Position numbers and translations under genes: made by a program | The notes under the pieces: model-generated | The model's input: only the letters and a program-made list of their open reading frames with translations | What the model was told of the DNA's origin: nothing | Database searches by the model: none | Assembly: GCF_017591425.1 (NCBI RefSeq) | Contig: NW_024465885.1 | Span: forward strand, 30,760,501 to 30,824,500 | DNA: 64,000 nt | DNA from: Ochotona curzoniae | Taxonomy: Eukaryota; Chordata; Mammalia; Lagomorpha; Ochotonidae | Direction: 5' to 3' | Part shown: positions 12,046-23,658 of the stretch, one piece after another | Layout: every line of letters starts with the position of its first letter | Numbering within the stretch: position 1 is the stretch's first letter

Positions 12046-12227
12046 AAGGAATAATTTTTCTTAAAAAAAAATCACAAGGCACAAGAAAAAAGCATTTGGG
12101 GATGAACCTTCCTATAATGTCTGTAAATAACATATTTCAGATTAAACTGCAGATCATTCATTCAACAAAATTTTCTTAACTAATAGGAACATTAAAACAT
12201 TTCATAAATTTTGTTATGTGGTTTTCT

Positions 12228-12527
12228 TTAAGATATACAGAGAGGAGGAGAGACAGAGAGGAAGATCTTCGGTCCGATGATTCACTCCCCAAGTGACCAC
12301 AATGACTGGTGCTGCGTCAATCCGAAGCCAGGAGCCAGGAGCTCTTCTGGATCTCCCACGCGGGCGCAGGGTCCCAAAGCTTTGGGCCGTCCTTGACTGC
12401 TTTCCTAGGCCACAAGCAAGGAGCTGGATGGTAAGTGGGGTCACCGGGATTAGAACCAGCTACCATATAGGATCCCAGGTGCGTGCAAGGCGAGGACTTT
12501 TAGCTGTTGGGCCACCATGCCGGACCC
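12228..12527 (-). mobile_element. young C-type SINE, antisense, short tail
   Basis: Close to the consensus (GGTCCGATGATTCACTCCCC, CCACGCGGGCGCAGGGTCCC, GCCACCATGCCGGACCC) and still rich in CpG. The tail side lacks the usual TTTATTTATTTTTATTGCAA stretch, going from TTTAAG to ATATACAGAG. Duplications TATGTGGTTTT (12215-12225) and TATGTAGTTTT (12528-12538) flank it. Confidence 0.9.
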
Positions 12528-12639
12528 TATGTAGTTTTTAATTTAAGGGGATGTATAGTAAATGTGTAATGGGGACTATCATATCTAGCAGCATGTTATT
12601 TAACTTCATGGCTTTGTAAATTTCTACTTTTCTTCCTGT

Positions 12640-12968
12640 TACTGATTTTGTACTGTGGCTTTTCATTTAAGGGTATGTATAGTAACTGTACAATGGAGAC
12701 TACCATATCCAGATGTGAGGACACAATGCAGTATGCATCTCTACTTCTAGATGGTCTCCCAATGAAATTGTTTACTGTATCTTGACAATAGCATGTTGGA
12801 CTCTCTGCCATTGCCCATACTTGCAATGATGGACATAGGACTGCATGAAAAACTGTACTGTAGTAATGATACAGGGAACTCAGTGAGGAGGGAGGGAATT
12901 GGGGAGGGGATAAGGAAATCCCAGGGTGGATGGTACTGTATCATAAAATAATAATATTAAAGAGAAGT
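12640..12968 (+). mobile_element. L1 3' UTR fragment, sense
   Basis: Shows the L1 3' layout: GATGGTCTCCCAATGAAATT, GCATGTTGGACTCTCTGCC, the purine-rich GGAGGGAGGGAATTGGGGAG, CCAGGGTGGATGGTACTG, then ATAATAATATTAAA. It belongs to a different, older subfamily than the 3' ends at 5.9, 23.6 and 34.9 kb. Confidence 0.7.
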
Positions 12969-13234
12969 AAAATTTAAAAAAAAATTTGTATAAACATGTT
13001 GTTATTTAACTTAGTTGACCTTCCTCTCCCATAAAAATCAATGTATAACGTAAATTGAAAATAAATATGTAATAGTACTTCAATCTATGCTTATATAACA
13101 GAATTGAAAAATAAATTTTCATTGGTGCAAAGCAGTTTGAATGAATGCATTGTCTTCCTTGTGAATATTTTTCAAGCAAGTCTGAACACCCATTGCATGA
13201 ATAGATTTCAACTTTTGAACAAATAATTAATGTA

Positions 13235-13520
13235 GGTTATTTATTAGACACAGAGGGACAAGCAGAAACATTTCACGTCTTCCTAATGACTCCCCAGTGT
13301 TCACAGTGGCCTGTGTCAAGCTGTACTCAAACCTGCCATCTGGAATTGTAATTCAGGTTTTACATGTGAGTGACAAGAATTTAATTATTAAGACAATTAC
13401 TCCTGTCTCCTAGGATCTGTGTTAGCAGGAAGCTGGAGTCAGGAACTGGAAGTTGAAAGCAAACCCCGAAGTTTCATTATGGGGCAACAACATCTTAACC
13501 ACTAGTCCACAAGTCTTATT
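13235..13520 (-). mobile_element. old CSINE subfamily, antisense
   Basis: The end GATCTGTGTTAGCAGGAAGC, TGGAGTCAGGAACTGG, and ATCTTAACCACTAGTCC is the antisense head of the older lagomorph CSINE, where the usual text is GCATTAGCAGGAAGCTGGA then CTTAACCACT. Heavily diverged. Confidence 0.65.
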
Positions 13521-14610
13521 CAAACTTAACTTTTAATTCCATTTTGATACAATGTGTTCAAATATGCTTTTCAAAGCTTCTGGTAAATGATGCCAAAACT
13601 ACTGGAAATAATATTGAAAAGGGACATCATTAAAGTTCCCCTTTGTTGAAATTGAGCTATGAGTATGTTAGTAAAACTACTGGCTTTGAACTCTTGATTT
13701 GTCATCCAAACCTAGTACCAATAACAGCAATACAACATGATGTTTATTTGCTGGGAGGAAAAAGTAGTGTCAACAACATCAAATAATCCTTGCAAATAAG
13801 ACTATTTATGTGCACTTTAATTTCTACACCATGAACTCTTAAAGATCGGGGCCTTGAGTTCTTCCATGATTACACACTGATGGAATGTATTTCAAAGAAA
13901 TACGTGCTGAGAATAAAATAAACAGAAGAAAATTTTTTAACAGATGAAGGAACTGATACAAAATCATATACACTGTATATAAAGGAAAATAACTTTCTAT
14001 TCTCTTACCTTTCATTATTAAGCATTGGTTCTCATTTCTTGACAGCAAAAAATTTTAAAAAATAACCTAATTGCTGAATGAGGTTCTATTACAGAAAGTA
14101 TGATGAAAATTATAATATATGTGCTTGCAGTCATGTTAGTGTCACATATATTAACTAAAAACATCAATACTCATGTCTCATTTTTCAGTTAATAGCACTC
14201 AAGACTTAAAAGGGGATTTATTTGTAGATCATTTTTATATTAATTCTCCTGACCTGAGCACTCCTGCAAAACTGCATATATTATACACAAGAAGTCAATA
14301 AGTGTTGAGGTAGTTGTTTGCAATTTTCTACTCAATAGAATTTTTAAAACACATATACGTTTTTCAATTTGAAACAAAAAATTTACTTAAATAATGAAAG
14401 AGTGCCTCCTCATTATAATGTGCTTGTCAACAACTATTCTAAAATGATAAAACAGAGAATCAAGTTGGTGGAATAGTACAGGGACATGTTTAAACAGATG
14501 GAGAATTAGCCTGTGTGAGGCAGAGAGGGCACATTCCGGGACATAGGAGAGAACAGCAGCAGAGGGGCACCTGGAGACCAACAGACACAGGAAAATAGCA
14601 TTCCTCATTC
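13521..14610. other. unique AT-rich DNA, no gene seen
   Basis: No recognisable gene or repeat; small frames at 13839-14048 and 14387-14608 have no recognisable features. Confidence 0.45.
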
Positions 14611-14611
14611 C

Positions 14612-14805
14612 CCACCTTAGCCTGTAACACTACTGGCCTTTTGGAGATGTGGAGAATAAATAAGCAGATGGCAGGTTTTCATTCTCTCTCTTTCTCTCTC
14701 TCTTTCTTTCCTCTGTGTCTTGCTGTCATGTTTTCTTTCAAATAAATAAAGGTAAATGAAGACTGTAAAAAAAAGATGATGATGATGATGATGATGAACA
14801 TAAAG
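14612..14805 (+). repeat. SINE 3' fragment plus (GAT)n microsatellite
   Basis: GGAGAATAAATAAGCAGATGG, a TCTC/TTTC pyrimidine run and CAAATAAATAAAGG look like the 3' end of an old sense SINE. About 20 bp further, GATGATGAT continues for about eight units (14777-14801). Confidence 0.55.
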
Positions 14806-15394
14806 AATAACGGAAAGAAAAATAACCATCTATAGGCCTGGAATAAATTCCTCAACAGAAACCAAATTCCAGAAATCGATCTAGGAATTTCTGACCTCCA
14901 GAATTATGAGAAAATGAACTTAAATTTTCTTTAAAGTTGTTTTGCTATGTTAGCCAAAGCAGACTAAAAATAACAGTATAAATTAAATATTTGTTCAGGA
15001 AAACATAGGTTAAAGCCTGACATTGAAATAAACGTCTCAGCTATAGTCACATAGGCAGCAATACAGATTTAATAATTAAACAAGCTAAAGAAAATTTTAT
15101 CTTTAATCTTGTAACATATCTTCAAGACTAAAGAAACAAATAAAATTTTTAAATTCTATCATGAGTAGGAATTCTGCAGCCTACAGGTCCTGTAAGGCCC
15201 ATTGGCTATTTTCATACACCTCATGGAAACCACAGGTTTAAATTAAAATTCAGTAAGTCTACAGCAGGCTACCTTTTTTTTCTTAACTACTAGCTTTGTA
15301 TGACCCACAAATAATACTATAAATATTAAAATGGCCCTTAATGGGGAAAAAGTCTCATAGTACTGTCAATTAACCATTTCTATTTTTTTGAAAC
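14806..15394. other. unique AT-rich DNA, no gene seen
   Basis: No recognisable gene or repeat. Confidence 0.45.
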
Positions 15395-15724
15395 TTTTTT
15401 TTTTTAAGATTTACTTATTTTTATTACAAAGAGATATACAGACAGAAGGAGAGACAGAGAGGAAGATCTTCCGTCCGATGATTCACTCCCCAAGTGGACG
15501 CAACGGCCGATGCTATGCCAATCTGAAGCCGGGAACCAGGAACCACTTCCGGGTCTCCCACGTGGGTTAAGGGTCCCAAAGCTTTGGGCTGTCCTCAACT
15601 GCTTTCCCAAGTCACAAGCAAGGAGCTGATGGGAAGTGGAGCTGCCAGGATTAGAACTGATGCCCAGATGGGATCCCAGCGTGTTCAAGGCAAGGACTTT
15701 AGCCGCTAGGCCACCATGCCGGGC
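15395..15724 (-). mobile_element. young C-type SINE, antisense, full length
   Basis: Near-consensus antisense copy: AAGATTTACTTATTTTTATT tail, TTCCGTCCGATGATTCACTC, GCCGCTAGGCCACCATGCCG head. Short flanking match TGAAAC on both sides (15389-15394 and 15726-15731) is the likely start of the duplication. CpGs are well preserved. Confidence 0.9.
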
Positions 15725-16429
15725 CCTGAAACAACATTTTCTATGTATTGTAATAGGAACAGTTTTCACACAGATATATAAATTGATTTTTAGAATTTAC
15801 AACATTGACTGATGGTCATTAGGAATTTCAATTTAAGTGGAATATTTCACATTTTTCTCTCCTTAATATTTTTCTATTAAATTTCAGAATGAATAAACGC
15901 TATATAATCAGCCTGGATTTGAAAGTCTTCATTTTATCATATTGAAACCCAGATGTATTGATATTGGACTGTGAAGAAAGGGAGGTTGATAAAATGGTTG
16001 ATTTTGAAAGAATAATTTTTAGATCATTCAAAAATGCAGAAAAACAAGCTAAATAAAATTAGAAAATCAATACATGGCATGAATGACAATTTCCTTAAAG
16101 ATATTGAGAAAGAAAAATAATGTAGAATTTAAGTATTCAGTAGGTCAAATAGAAAAACTTCAGTGGAAACCCATAACTATAACCACAACAGGGCAGAAGA
16201 ATGAATACACAATATAAAACAATGATCTTTTGAAACATATCAGTCAAGCAACAAAATAAGAAAGAATAAAATTAATGTTTGGCATTTATATGATGCTACC
16301 TAACAATTAAATATACAAATATTAGGAGTTCTTGAACGTATAGTTTAAAAAAAAAAGTCTTAATAAAATCTATTCAATAAAATAGTAGCAAAAGTTTTCC
16401 CAATTTGTACAAGGTTATGGCCATGGAAA
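15725..16429. other. AT-rich DNA, probably old LINE-derived, no gene seen
   Basis: A-rich on the plus strand and leading into recognisable L1 ORF2 sequence at 16430. Part of it may be the decayed upstream ORF2, but I cannot align it by eye. Confidence 0.35.
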
Positions 16430-16730
16430 TATAGGATCCATAGAATGTAGAGGAAGGACAATCTTCAGCAAATAGATTTGGAAAACTGGATTTTCATGTC
16501 TAAAATCTGAAGCAGGATTCCTATCTTACACCTTATACAAAAATCAACTCGGAAGGATCACAACTCAAGGATCTACACCTAAATCCTGAAATCAAGTCTT
16601 TAGAGAATAACTTAGTGGAAACACTGCAAGACATTAGCATTGGAAATAGAATGGAGACGATCCAAGCTGCACAGGCAATAAAAGCAGAAGTACACAAATG
16701 ACATTACATTAAGCTAAGACGCTTTTGTGT
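16430..16730 (+). mobile_element. old L1 ORF2 fragment, sense (part 1 of 2)
   Basis: The block from GGAAAACTGGATTTTCATGT through ATCAACTCGGAAGGATCAC to CTTTAGAGAATAACTTAGTG and GCACAGGCAATAAAAGCAG is the ORF2 region between the RT and C-terminal segments. Stops and frameshifts are frequent. The copy is interrupted by a SINE at 16731 and continues at about 17150. Confidence 0.8.
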
Positions 16731-17062
16731 GGGGCCAGGGTTGTGTGTAGCACATTAAGCTTTCCCCTAAAACACCGGAGTCCCGCATGGACACCAGTTC
16801 ACATAGCATTTGCACAGTTACAATCCATATCCTTGCTAATACGCCTGGAAAAGCACTGAGAGGTGAATTAAGCGATGTGGGAAAGCCAGAAGCAGCTGCT
16901 GGCTCCTGCTTCCTGGCTTCTAGCACCTATCTGTCTCCTGGTCCAACCCCAGAAGCTGCAGGCATTTGAAAGAGTTCACCAGCAGAAGGAAGACCTTTCT
17001 CTAGATTTCTCTCTTCCTGTCTCTTCTGTAAGTCTGCCTTACAAATACATAGAGGAATATTT
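16731..17062 (+). mobile_element. C-type SINE nested in old L1
   Basis: Sense SINE: GGGGCCAGGGTTGTGTGTAG head, GGAGTCCCGCATGGACACC, GCTCCTGCTTCCTGGCTTCT, CTTCTGTAAGTCTGCCTTAC. It lies inside the L1 ORF2 fragment, so it is the later insertion. Divergence suggests an intermediate age. Confidence 0.75.
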
Positions 17063-17149
17063 AAAGGACATTTCATTATAGCAAAGGAAAATTCAGTAAG
17101 GTGAAGAAAATATTTTAAAGTTATCCCCCCCAATAAAAGATTAACGTGT

Positions 17150-17800
17150 AGAAAAAAAAAAACTCAAAACAACATAAGCAAGATCTGAAAAAGAAAATGA
17201 TCATACATTTTTTTCAAAAGCTGAAATACAAATAGTTACCAGACATGTGAAAATGCACAGGTTCACTAGCTGAGGAAAATATGAATATAAAACACGAAAT
17301 GCTATCACCTCATCCCAAGATGGAATGGATATTTTCCAAATATAAAATATATATGTTGATCTGATTGTGGAGGAGGATGTGCTCTAATGTCCTTTTGGTG
17401 GGAATTCATAATAACACAACCATAATGGAAAACATACACGGATTCCTCTGAAGTGCAAAAATTGGTCTACCATATGATCGAGCTATGTCACTCCTGGGAA
17501 TATATCCAAAGGGAATGAATAAATCAGAATATAACAGAGGTATTTGCATTCCCCAGTGCCCAATAGCAAAGACATGGAGTCACTTTAGATGTTCATTGAC
17601 TGATGTCTGATAAAGAAAATGTACGTAAACCCACTGGAATATTATTCAGTCTTAAAAATAATGAAATTGTGACATTTTAAAAAAATGGGAGGTACTGGAT
17701 ATCATTATGCTAAAAAAATAAGCCAGACACAATTAGATAAACAAAACACATATTCTTTTACTTGTAGAAATCAAAATAGACTATAAAAATTAGTTATAAA
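17150..17800 (+). mobile_element. old L1 ORF2 C-terminal fragment, sense (part 2 of 2)
   Basis: Continues the L1 in sense: GACATGTGAAAATGCACAGG, GCTATCACCTCATCCCAAG, CTCCTGGGAATATATCC, ACCCACTGGAATATTATTCAG, ATGGGAGGTACTGGATATC. These are the hallmark blocks of the ORF2 C-terminus. Frames are broken. Confidence 0.85.
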
Positions 17801-19750
17801 TAGAGCTTCAATGAACCACATCTTATGAATGATAATACATCCTGCCCCATGTTATGATTTGGCTATTAATTGCTGACTCTTTGATATTAATAAATGCCAT
17901 TTCAAGAAGAAATATAGTTGCTGTGTATCTAATGCATACATTTAAGGTGAATGTGACAAAACATTTTTAAAATGTCAAATAAAAATCACTAATTGTGGAG
18001 CTGAACCTATCAATCAATAACATAAAAGTGCAACTGAGAACTTCAGCAAAAGAATAGAACGATAAAATCAATCTGAACATGAGGATAAGAATTCGAAATT
18101 GTTCAATCAGACAAAATGCAGAAAAGAATTTTAAAAGAATGTAAGGAACCTATGAAACATATAACATAAGCAAACAAATATTTATATTGCATGTATACTT
18201 GAAGAAGAAACAAAAGAATTGACAACCTACTAATGAAAGGATAATTGAAAGCTTCCCAACTGTAGAAGCAAATGCAAACATGCAGATGCAGGAAATTTAA
18301 AGGATTCCAACCATTTCAGCTGAAACAGCTTCAACAAAGCACGCAGTAGCCAGAGCCTCTATTTCTTATCGTCTGTTTTCATTGTATGTCACCAAGTTGT
18401 TTCAAGTAGCAATTTCAAATCCTTGGACAAAAATCTGAAGGTTTCAACTCAGATTCACACTATTGATATTCATGTTGGACTCACAGAAAAATATAGAACT
18501 ATAGTTGTCAGTTTCTAAATGTAATGTGGAAAAGGAGAACCTCTGTGACTTGCATACATTATGGAGAAGTTATTTCATGTATTGTGTGTACCTAAATATT
18601 TTTGATGCCCATTCTTGGAGTCAGCATGCTACTTTTCTAACTGTGCCCACATTAACCCCATAGAACTCTGCAAAATGCTACACTTTAATTGACATCAAAG
18701 CAAGCTCTATATGCTGATGTTTTCTAAAGTTGGGTTAAGGAGCTTCAACAAAAATCTATTCTCACTGTGAATACTTAAGGAGACAAACCTTCTTATGGTT
18801 CATTATTATATCAAACTATTTTGAACTACAAAAGTGAACACAGGGAAAGTAATCTTTTTAAGTGTTTTATCAATACCAGCTTTTCATTGTCACCAGATGT
18901 TATAAAAATTTTTAGGACTCAGATTTCTTCGTTTTATGGAAGCTTTGAAACTGAATTTGAATTATTGTAATACATTTGAGGACTAGACATTGTTAAAAAC
19001 TTGAGTTATCATTTCAAACATATTAAAAGAGTATACACATAGATTTTTCACATTCCATGTAATTCTAAGAAACAAATATCATTGTTTTGCTCCTAACGGA
19101 ACTATCAGAATTATTTCTGAGCTGCCTTACCCATGTTTCCTTTGGCATTAAGCAATGCTGAAAAGAATATGGGATGAAAAATAATAATAAAAAATGCATT
19201 TTTACAAACTAAGCCCATGTGTTTTGCCCAAAGGAGAATACTAAATGTTGTTTCAGGAAACGCTGAATATTTTAGTATAAGCTAAGAAGGAAAAATAGTT
19301 CAAACAATGGAATTATATACTGGGATTATAGCAGTCTATACAAACATGGTCTTAATTTTTTCCTCATTTTAATGCCAAAGATGCATTTATTGAAAACACA
19401 CACACATTTATGTAGATTGGGAATGTATTTTTTAAATAATATTCACTTAAATTATTTTTAAATGCAGAAAAACAAGCAGTGAGTAAATGGAGATGGGTTA
19501 AATTTGAATTTAGCAAAATAATTCCCAGAGATTTGAAGGAATTGTCTTAACCATAAGAATACAAGATTTGCTAAACACTGACCTAGCAGAGTGGAGTAAA
19601 ATAAACAACATATAAAAGGGAAATTTCGTCCTGAGTCAGATGTGGGAGTCATACAGGCAGTTGTATCATAGCCAGGAGTACTTTGAAACAACTTCACGGA
19701 AAACAGAATTTATATATAACTGCATTAGGTGCAAAATATAATATTCATGT
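17801..19750. other. AT-rich DNA, no gene seen
   Basis: Possibly L1 3' UTR remains at the left edge, then about 1.9 kb with no recognisable repeat or gene. Confidence 0.4.
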
Positions 19751-19753
19751 GCA

Positions 19754-19895
19754 TGAGGGGCCTTTAAAAAGTTCATAGAACGCATATTGTGAAAAAGCTT
19801 TCAGAGATTTCAAATTTTTATCACCAAAATAAACCTACTTTTTGTTTTTTTACAGACTTGAAGTATCCACATACCAACAGAAATTTCTATCTTAG
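19754..19895 (+). repeat. possible ancient DNA-transposon (MITE-like) fragment
   Basis: GCCTTTAAAAAGTTCATAGA, GCATATTGTGAAAAAGC, and ATCACCAAAATAAACC resemble a common mammalian short element with TTCATGGAAAATGCATATTAT and CACCAAAATAAACTTA. I am not sure of its family name. Confidence 0.35.
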
Positions 19896-20129
19896 GAACT
19901 AAAAACTAAATTATTGAAAAATTTAAGTATACAATAAAGAATCATCTAAAATACACAATTGCTAGTCCTAATCCTTGGGCTGAGCATAATCAGCAATTTG
20001 TTAATTTTCTTTACAGAAAAAGATTCTCCTGGAGCTTGACATTCTGATCCTGTTTGCCGACCGACAGCACAGAGCAACACTGAAAATCGCCACAAAAAGG
20101 CCTCACTCTGAATCTCCTCTCCTCTGTCC

Positions 20130-20930
20130 TTCTTTTTTATTTTATTTTTGATGATTACATAGTTGATTGAGGTGGAAAGGGTTGAGGATCAGGGTATAGC
20201 CGGTGATGTACACATTTTATTTTTCCTGTATGTGAGGGAAGGGAGATTAAGAGGAGAAACCCCACGTAGTCTCCCAACAACAACGACCAGGACCGCATTA
20301 CCCAGGGGATGGGGAACTGCCGCCCTATGTCATCCTGGAGTCCCGTTTGTGGAGCATTGGCTGATGGTTCTGCTCCTACAGCTCCCAGAGTTCTGAGATG
20401 CTGCTGATATTGCCGTTCCAAGAATGAGGAAACCCTTCCAAAGCTGATTGACTGTCATAGTCCACCTCCGAGTCTCCATTGGCTCAGCAATTCGCTGTCA
20501 AGCTTCACTGGGGTGTTGATCAATTTCTTCTTCCCTCCATCTTCAGCAAACCAATGGGTACTGTGGCCCAGCCTTGCCCACCACACCGGCTGCCTTCATG
20601 TAGGGCAGGTGGAGCTCCAGCCCAGTCACAGTGATTCCCAATAACCCCAATGAACTGGCCTCCTAACTCTGCTTCCTGTACTGCCAGCATGTGCGTTGGA
20701 CCAGCCGGGTCTGCCCCACATCCCATTGAGATCTCATGTACATCACTGGGCATTGAAACCTAGCTCAACCCAACCAACTCCACCTCCAGCCCACACTCAT
20801 GCCAGTGAGTACAGCCGCCTGTCCAGCCAGACCTGCCCTCAAGCCTGGTTCTCATGCTTTCTCTGTCCTTCTAGCACTGAGTTTATACTTTAATCACTAT
20901 TTCTCAATGTACACACTTTTCAACTAACTC
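20130..20930 (-). mobile_element. GC-richer retroposon of unnamed family, antisense
   Basis: On the minus strand the segment ends with CAATCAACTATGTAATCATC followed by an A-rich tail (AAAAATAAAATAAAAAA), the mark of a retroposed RNA. Its 3' half aligns by eye with 51330-51700 on the plus strand: AGCTTTGGAAGGGTTTCCTC against GGACCTTGGAAGGATTTCCTC, and CAACTATGTAATCATC against CAACTATGTAAACATC. The 5' half (20580-20880) is GC- and CpG-richer than its surroundings. No ORF of known type was found. It could be the 3' UTR of a LINE, an LTR-type element or a non-autonomous retroposon. Confidence 0.6.
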
Positions 20931-20939
20931 TAGGTTTAG

Positions 20940-21028
20940 GTGATGCCTTCTCCATTTTCTACATCTAATGTGTGACCCATAGTGGTGCTTCATTCAATAT
21001 TTGTTGAATGACTGGATGTAGGCAAACT
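20940..21028 (+). repeat. L2-type 3' end fragment
   Basis: TAGTGGTGCTTCATTCAATA followed by TTTGTTGAATGACTGG matches the 3' end of L2 (GGTGCTCAATAAATATTTGT then TGAATGAATG). Diverged and short. Confidence 0.6.
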
Positions 21029-21724
21029 CAGGGAAAGAGATGTTGTATAGAAACTGACATTGGTAGTTTGCCTACCAGGAACCAAGCTTCATGTTAGTAT
21101 TTACTTCACTTATTTGTTTCTCACCTGAATGGCATAAAGTGACTATGTTGCACATGAAAAGAGACTAAATGTCATGCCAGAGCTTCACAACCAATATCAT
21201 AGAGTGTATCTTCCATTCTAAACTTTAGGATCAATGACATTTTACAAATACTCAAGTTGATATGTATGCATTTGCTGTATGGTATATATGGTTTTCCTCT
21301 AGAATAATTTGTATCTATGCATTTCCAACTCTCATTCATCTTACGTTTCAAAACCTGTGGAAGTCAAATAAGAGGAAAAGAAAATCAATATCAAGTCATT
21401 GTGGAGAAGTAATGCAAATTTTATTTAATGTATGATATTAATAAAGTATTTTGATTGTCCTTATGCTACACATGCTCTAAACATTCCCATATTCATACTT
21501 ACTTATACATGCAATGGGAATTTTATGTATATAATCATAAAATCTGAGATACAGAATGTGAGAGAATGTGAGAGAATAAAACAAAATGAAATGAGGCTAT
21601 ATTACTAAGAGGCAGGAAGACTAAAGTTTTTTTTTCATTAGTACATAGCAATCTTTATTTTTATGTGTAAAACTTTTTTCAGATACTCATTTATAATCTC
21701 CTAAATTTTTTCTTCTTTAAAAAT
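21029..21724. other. unique AT-rich DNA, no gene seen
   Basis: Holds a small tandem (GAATGTGAGA repeated at 21555-21574). No gene or clear transposon is visible. Confidence 0.45.
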
Positions 21725-21853
21725 TCAGTTTACAGAGAGCTATAACACTGCAATTTTTATTTAAGCAAGAAGCTAGATGGGAACTGAAGCTGCTAGGACT
21801 CGAACTGGCACCCATATGGGATGCTGGTTCTGCAGGTAAAGACTTAGCCTACT
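21725..21853 (-). mobile_element. older C-type SINE, antisense, left part
   Basis: AAGCTAGATGGGAACTGAAG, TGCTAGGACTCGAACTGGC, ACCCATATGGGATGCTGG and GACTTAGCCTACT belong to the antisense SINE. It is interrupted at 21854 and resumes at 23672, showing that the composite element was inserted into it. Confidence 0.8.
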
Positions 21854-21857
21854 GGGA

Positions 21858-22335
21858 CCTCCAGCCACTGCATGGCGGCTGGGGAGCCCCCGGACGGTGG
21901 TGTCTCATGCCTGGAAATCACAGGGCAGCTACCACGCTCACATGGGGAGCTGTCCTGGGCCTGCCGGAGGCCTGTGGACTATCCTTCTTTCCAGTAAGTC
22001 TCGGAGCATTGTGAAGTGGGTCTGGGCCATCCCCGTGAATGCCCAGGGCGGGGCTGGAGCTGGGAACAGGACCAGGAAGGGGCGGGACTTGGGCCTGGGG
22101 GGCTGGGCCTCCAGCCACTACATGGCAGCTGGGGGGCCCTGGGATGGTGGTGTGTCATGCCTGGTTCTCACACAGGGGCTACCACGCAGGTGTGGGGAGC
22201 TGCCACCCGGTGGCCAGTGTACCATTTGGCACTAGGCTCCACCTGCTGGCCGCCTGGCCAGGGAGCTCTGGGATTTTGGTTCTTTGATGGCTGCTTGGAT
22301 AGCTCCATGCTGAACCCTCAGTGCTTTGGGGACGT
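21858..22335 (+). promoter_or_regulatory. two tandem GC-rich 5' units, likely promoter monomers
   Basis: Unit 1 (21858-22107) and unit 2 (22108 to about 22335) share CCTCCAGCCACT, CATGGCRGCTGGGG, GGTGGTGTSTCATGCCTGG and GCTACCACGC. They hold the highest GC and CpG in the window, and their place at the 5' end of a retrotransposon suggests an internal promoter. The role is inferred from position and composition only. Confidence 0.55.
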
Positions 22336-23279
22336 GAAACAATCCTAAAGATTCCCAATGAGAGTAACTCTTCCTCAGATGAACCTGTAACTAATACGAT
22401 CTCAACACATGCGTTTTGAAAAATTGTAAAACCCAATATACTTTCAAAACCTTGTGCTACTCAGAAATGGGATGGGAGAGCAAAGAAATCTTCCATCTCC
22501 TTTTAATGTGTGAGAAAGCCGTGTAGCCTAACCTATCAGGAACATGACAGGTAACTTATAGACAATAGATTCAAAACAGCAATAGACAATAGTAAAAACT
22601 ACAAAGACATACAGGGGGAATCAAAAGCGACCCTAACAATCTATTAACAGGAGGTCACTTGCACAGAATAGGAGGGGGTGGGGCCAGAGTAGAGCAGGTG
22701 GACAGGAGGATGCTTGTATCCCAACCCTGGAGACTCCCAGATTCCCACCAAGGACTATCAGTATGGGCACCAAGGACTACATCACAACTGCCAAAGAGAC
22801 CACAGGGAACTGGAATGCCTTCAGAAGCCGAGAACTCAGAGGACATCCACCCCCACCCCCCTTTTTGGAACTACTACACAGGATGGAAGAATCCCAAATC
22901 CTTCCTCGTAGGATCCAAGGTCATCTGAACAACAACCAGAAACCCTGAGCGGTCCTCAGAATCAGAAGAACAGTAAACTTTCTTCGAGACTAGGGAGAGG
23001 AGCTTTCCCTGGTCCTTGCTTAGTTCCAACTCCAGGTCCCCACCCTCTGCAATGACCATCAGGGTCACTCCAGAGCCACACCCCCCCCACACACACACAC
23101 AAACACACAAATTAGAATAGATAGGCAGAGAACAACAAGGCAAGATTGGTCAGCATGGACTCACACATACCTTACTAGGTAGGACACAAAGAATAAGTAC
23201 TCCTCACCAAGATATGGAAGATTTCTCTGCACACCCCTCCTAAAACTGTTTTGCGCCTCAATTCTTAAAATGTCATTGA

Positions 23280-23658
23280 AGTAGTCACAGGATGTTGTTA
23301 AGACTTGCATTTAATTTTAACATATTGTTTACTCAGTACTATGTCAATTAATTCCATAACGTTATATGTTGTTGCTGATGGGGCTTTTAATTGATCGGGA
23401 TTTTACTCTGCCAGTTCTACCTTCAGACCAGAGAAGGTCTTCCCAAGAAGCCGTTGAACTTATCTGGACAATAAGATGCTGGACTCTATGCTTGTATATG
23501 CTTGCAAGGAAGGAATCTCAACTGAACTTGAACTGTGGTTACACAACAAGGTGGAGGAATCCACCATGGGGGAAGGGTTAGCAAAGGGGTCGAGGGAATC
23601 CCAGTACCTATAGAACTGTGTCACATAATACAATGTAATTTAAAAAAAAAAAAAAAAA
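23280..23658 (+). repeat. L1 3' UTR and A tail of the composite element
   Basis: Matches the reverse complement of 34867-35215: TTTAACATATTGTTTACTCA, CTACCTTCAGACCAGAGAAG, TTATCTGGACAATAAGATG, ATCCACCATGGGGGAAGGG, CACATAATACAATGT, then 18 As. This is the likely binding site for L1 machinery. Confidence 0.85.

Larger units (their letters stand above)
21854..23658 (+). mobile_element. composite L1-tailed retrotransposon, full unit with TSD
   Basis: A single insertion bounded by AAAGACTTAGCCTACT at 21838-21853 and at 23656-23671, the right copy's leading As merging with the A tail. In order: two GC- and CpG-rich tandem units starting CCTCCAGCCACTRCATGGC at 21858 and 22108 (period 250 bp); an AT-richer body (22340-22880); a segment shared with 5050-5450 (about 22880-23240); an L1 3' UTR (about 23280-23640) ending in an A-run. 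No ORF1, endonuclease or reverse transcriptase sequence is visible, so mobility must have been supplied by L1 in trans. The tandem GC-rich start resembles a monomeric L1 promoter. It may be an L1 with its ORFs lost (by splicing or recombination) or a distinct non-autonomous family. Confidence 0.82.
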
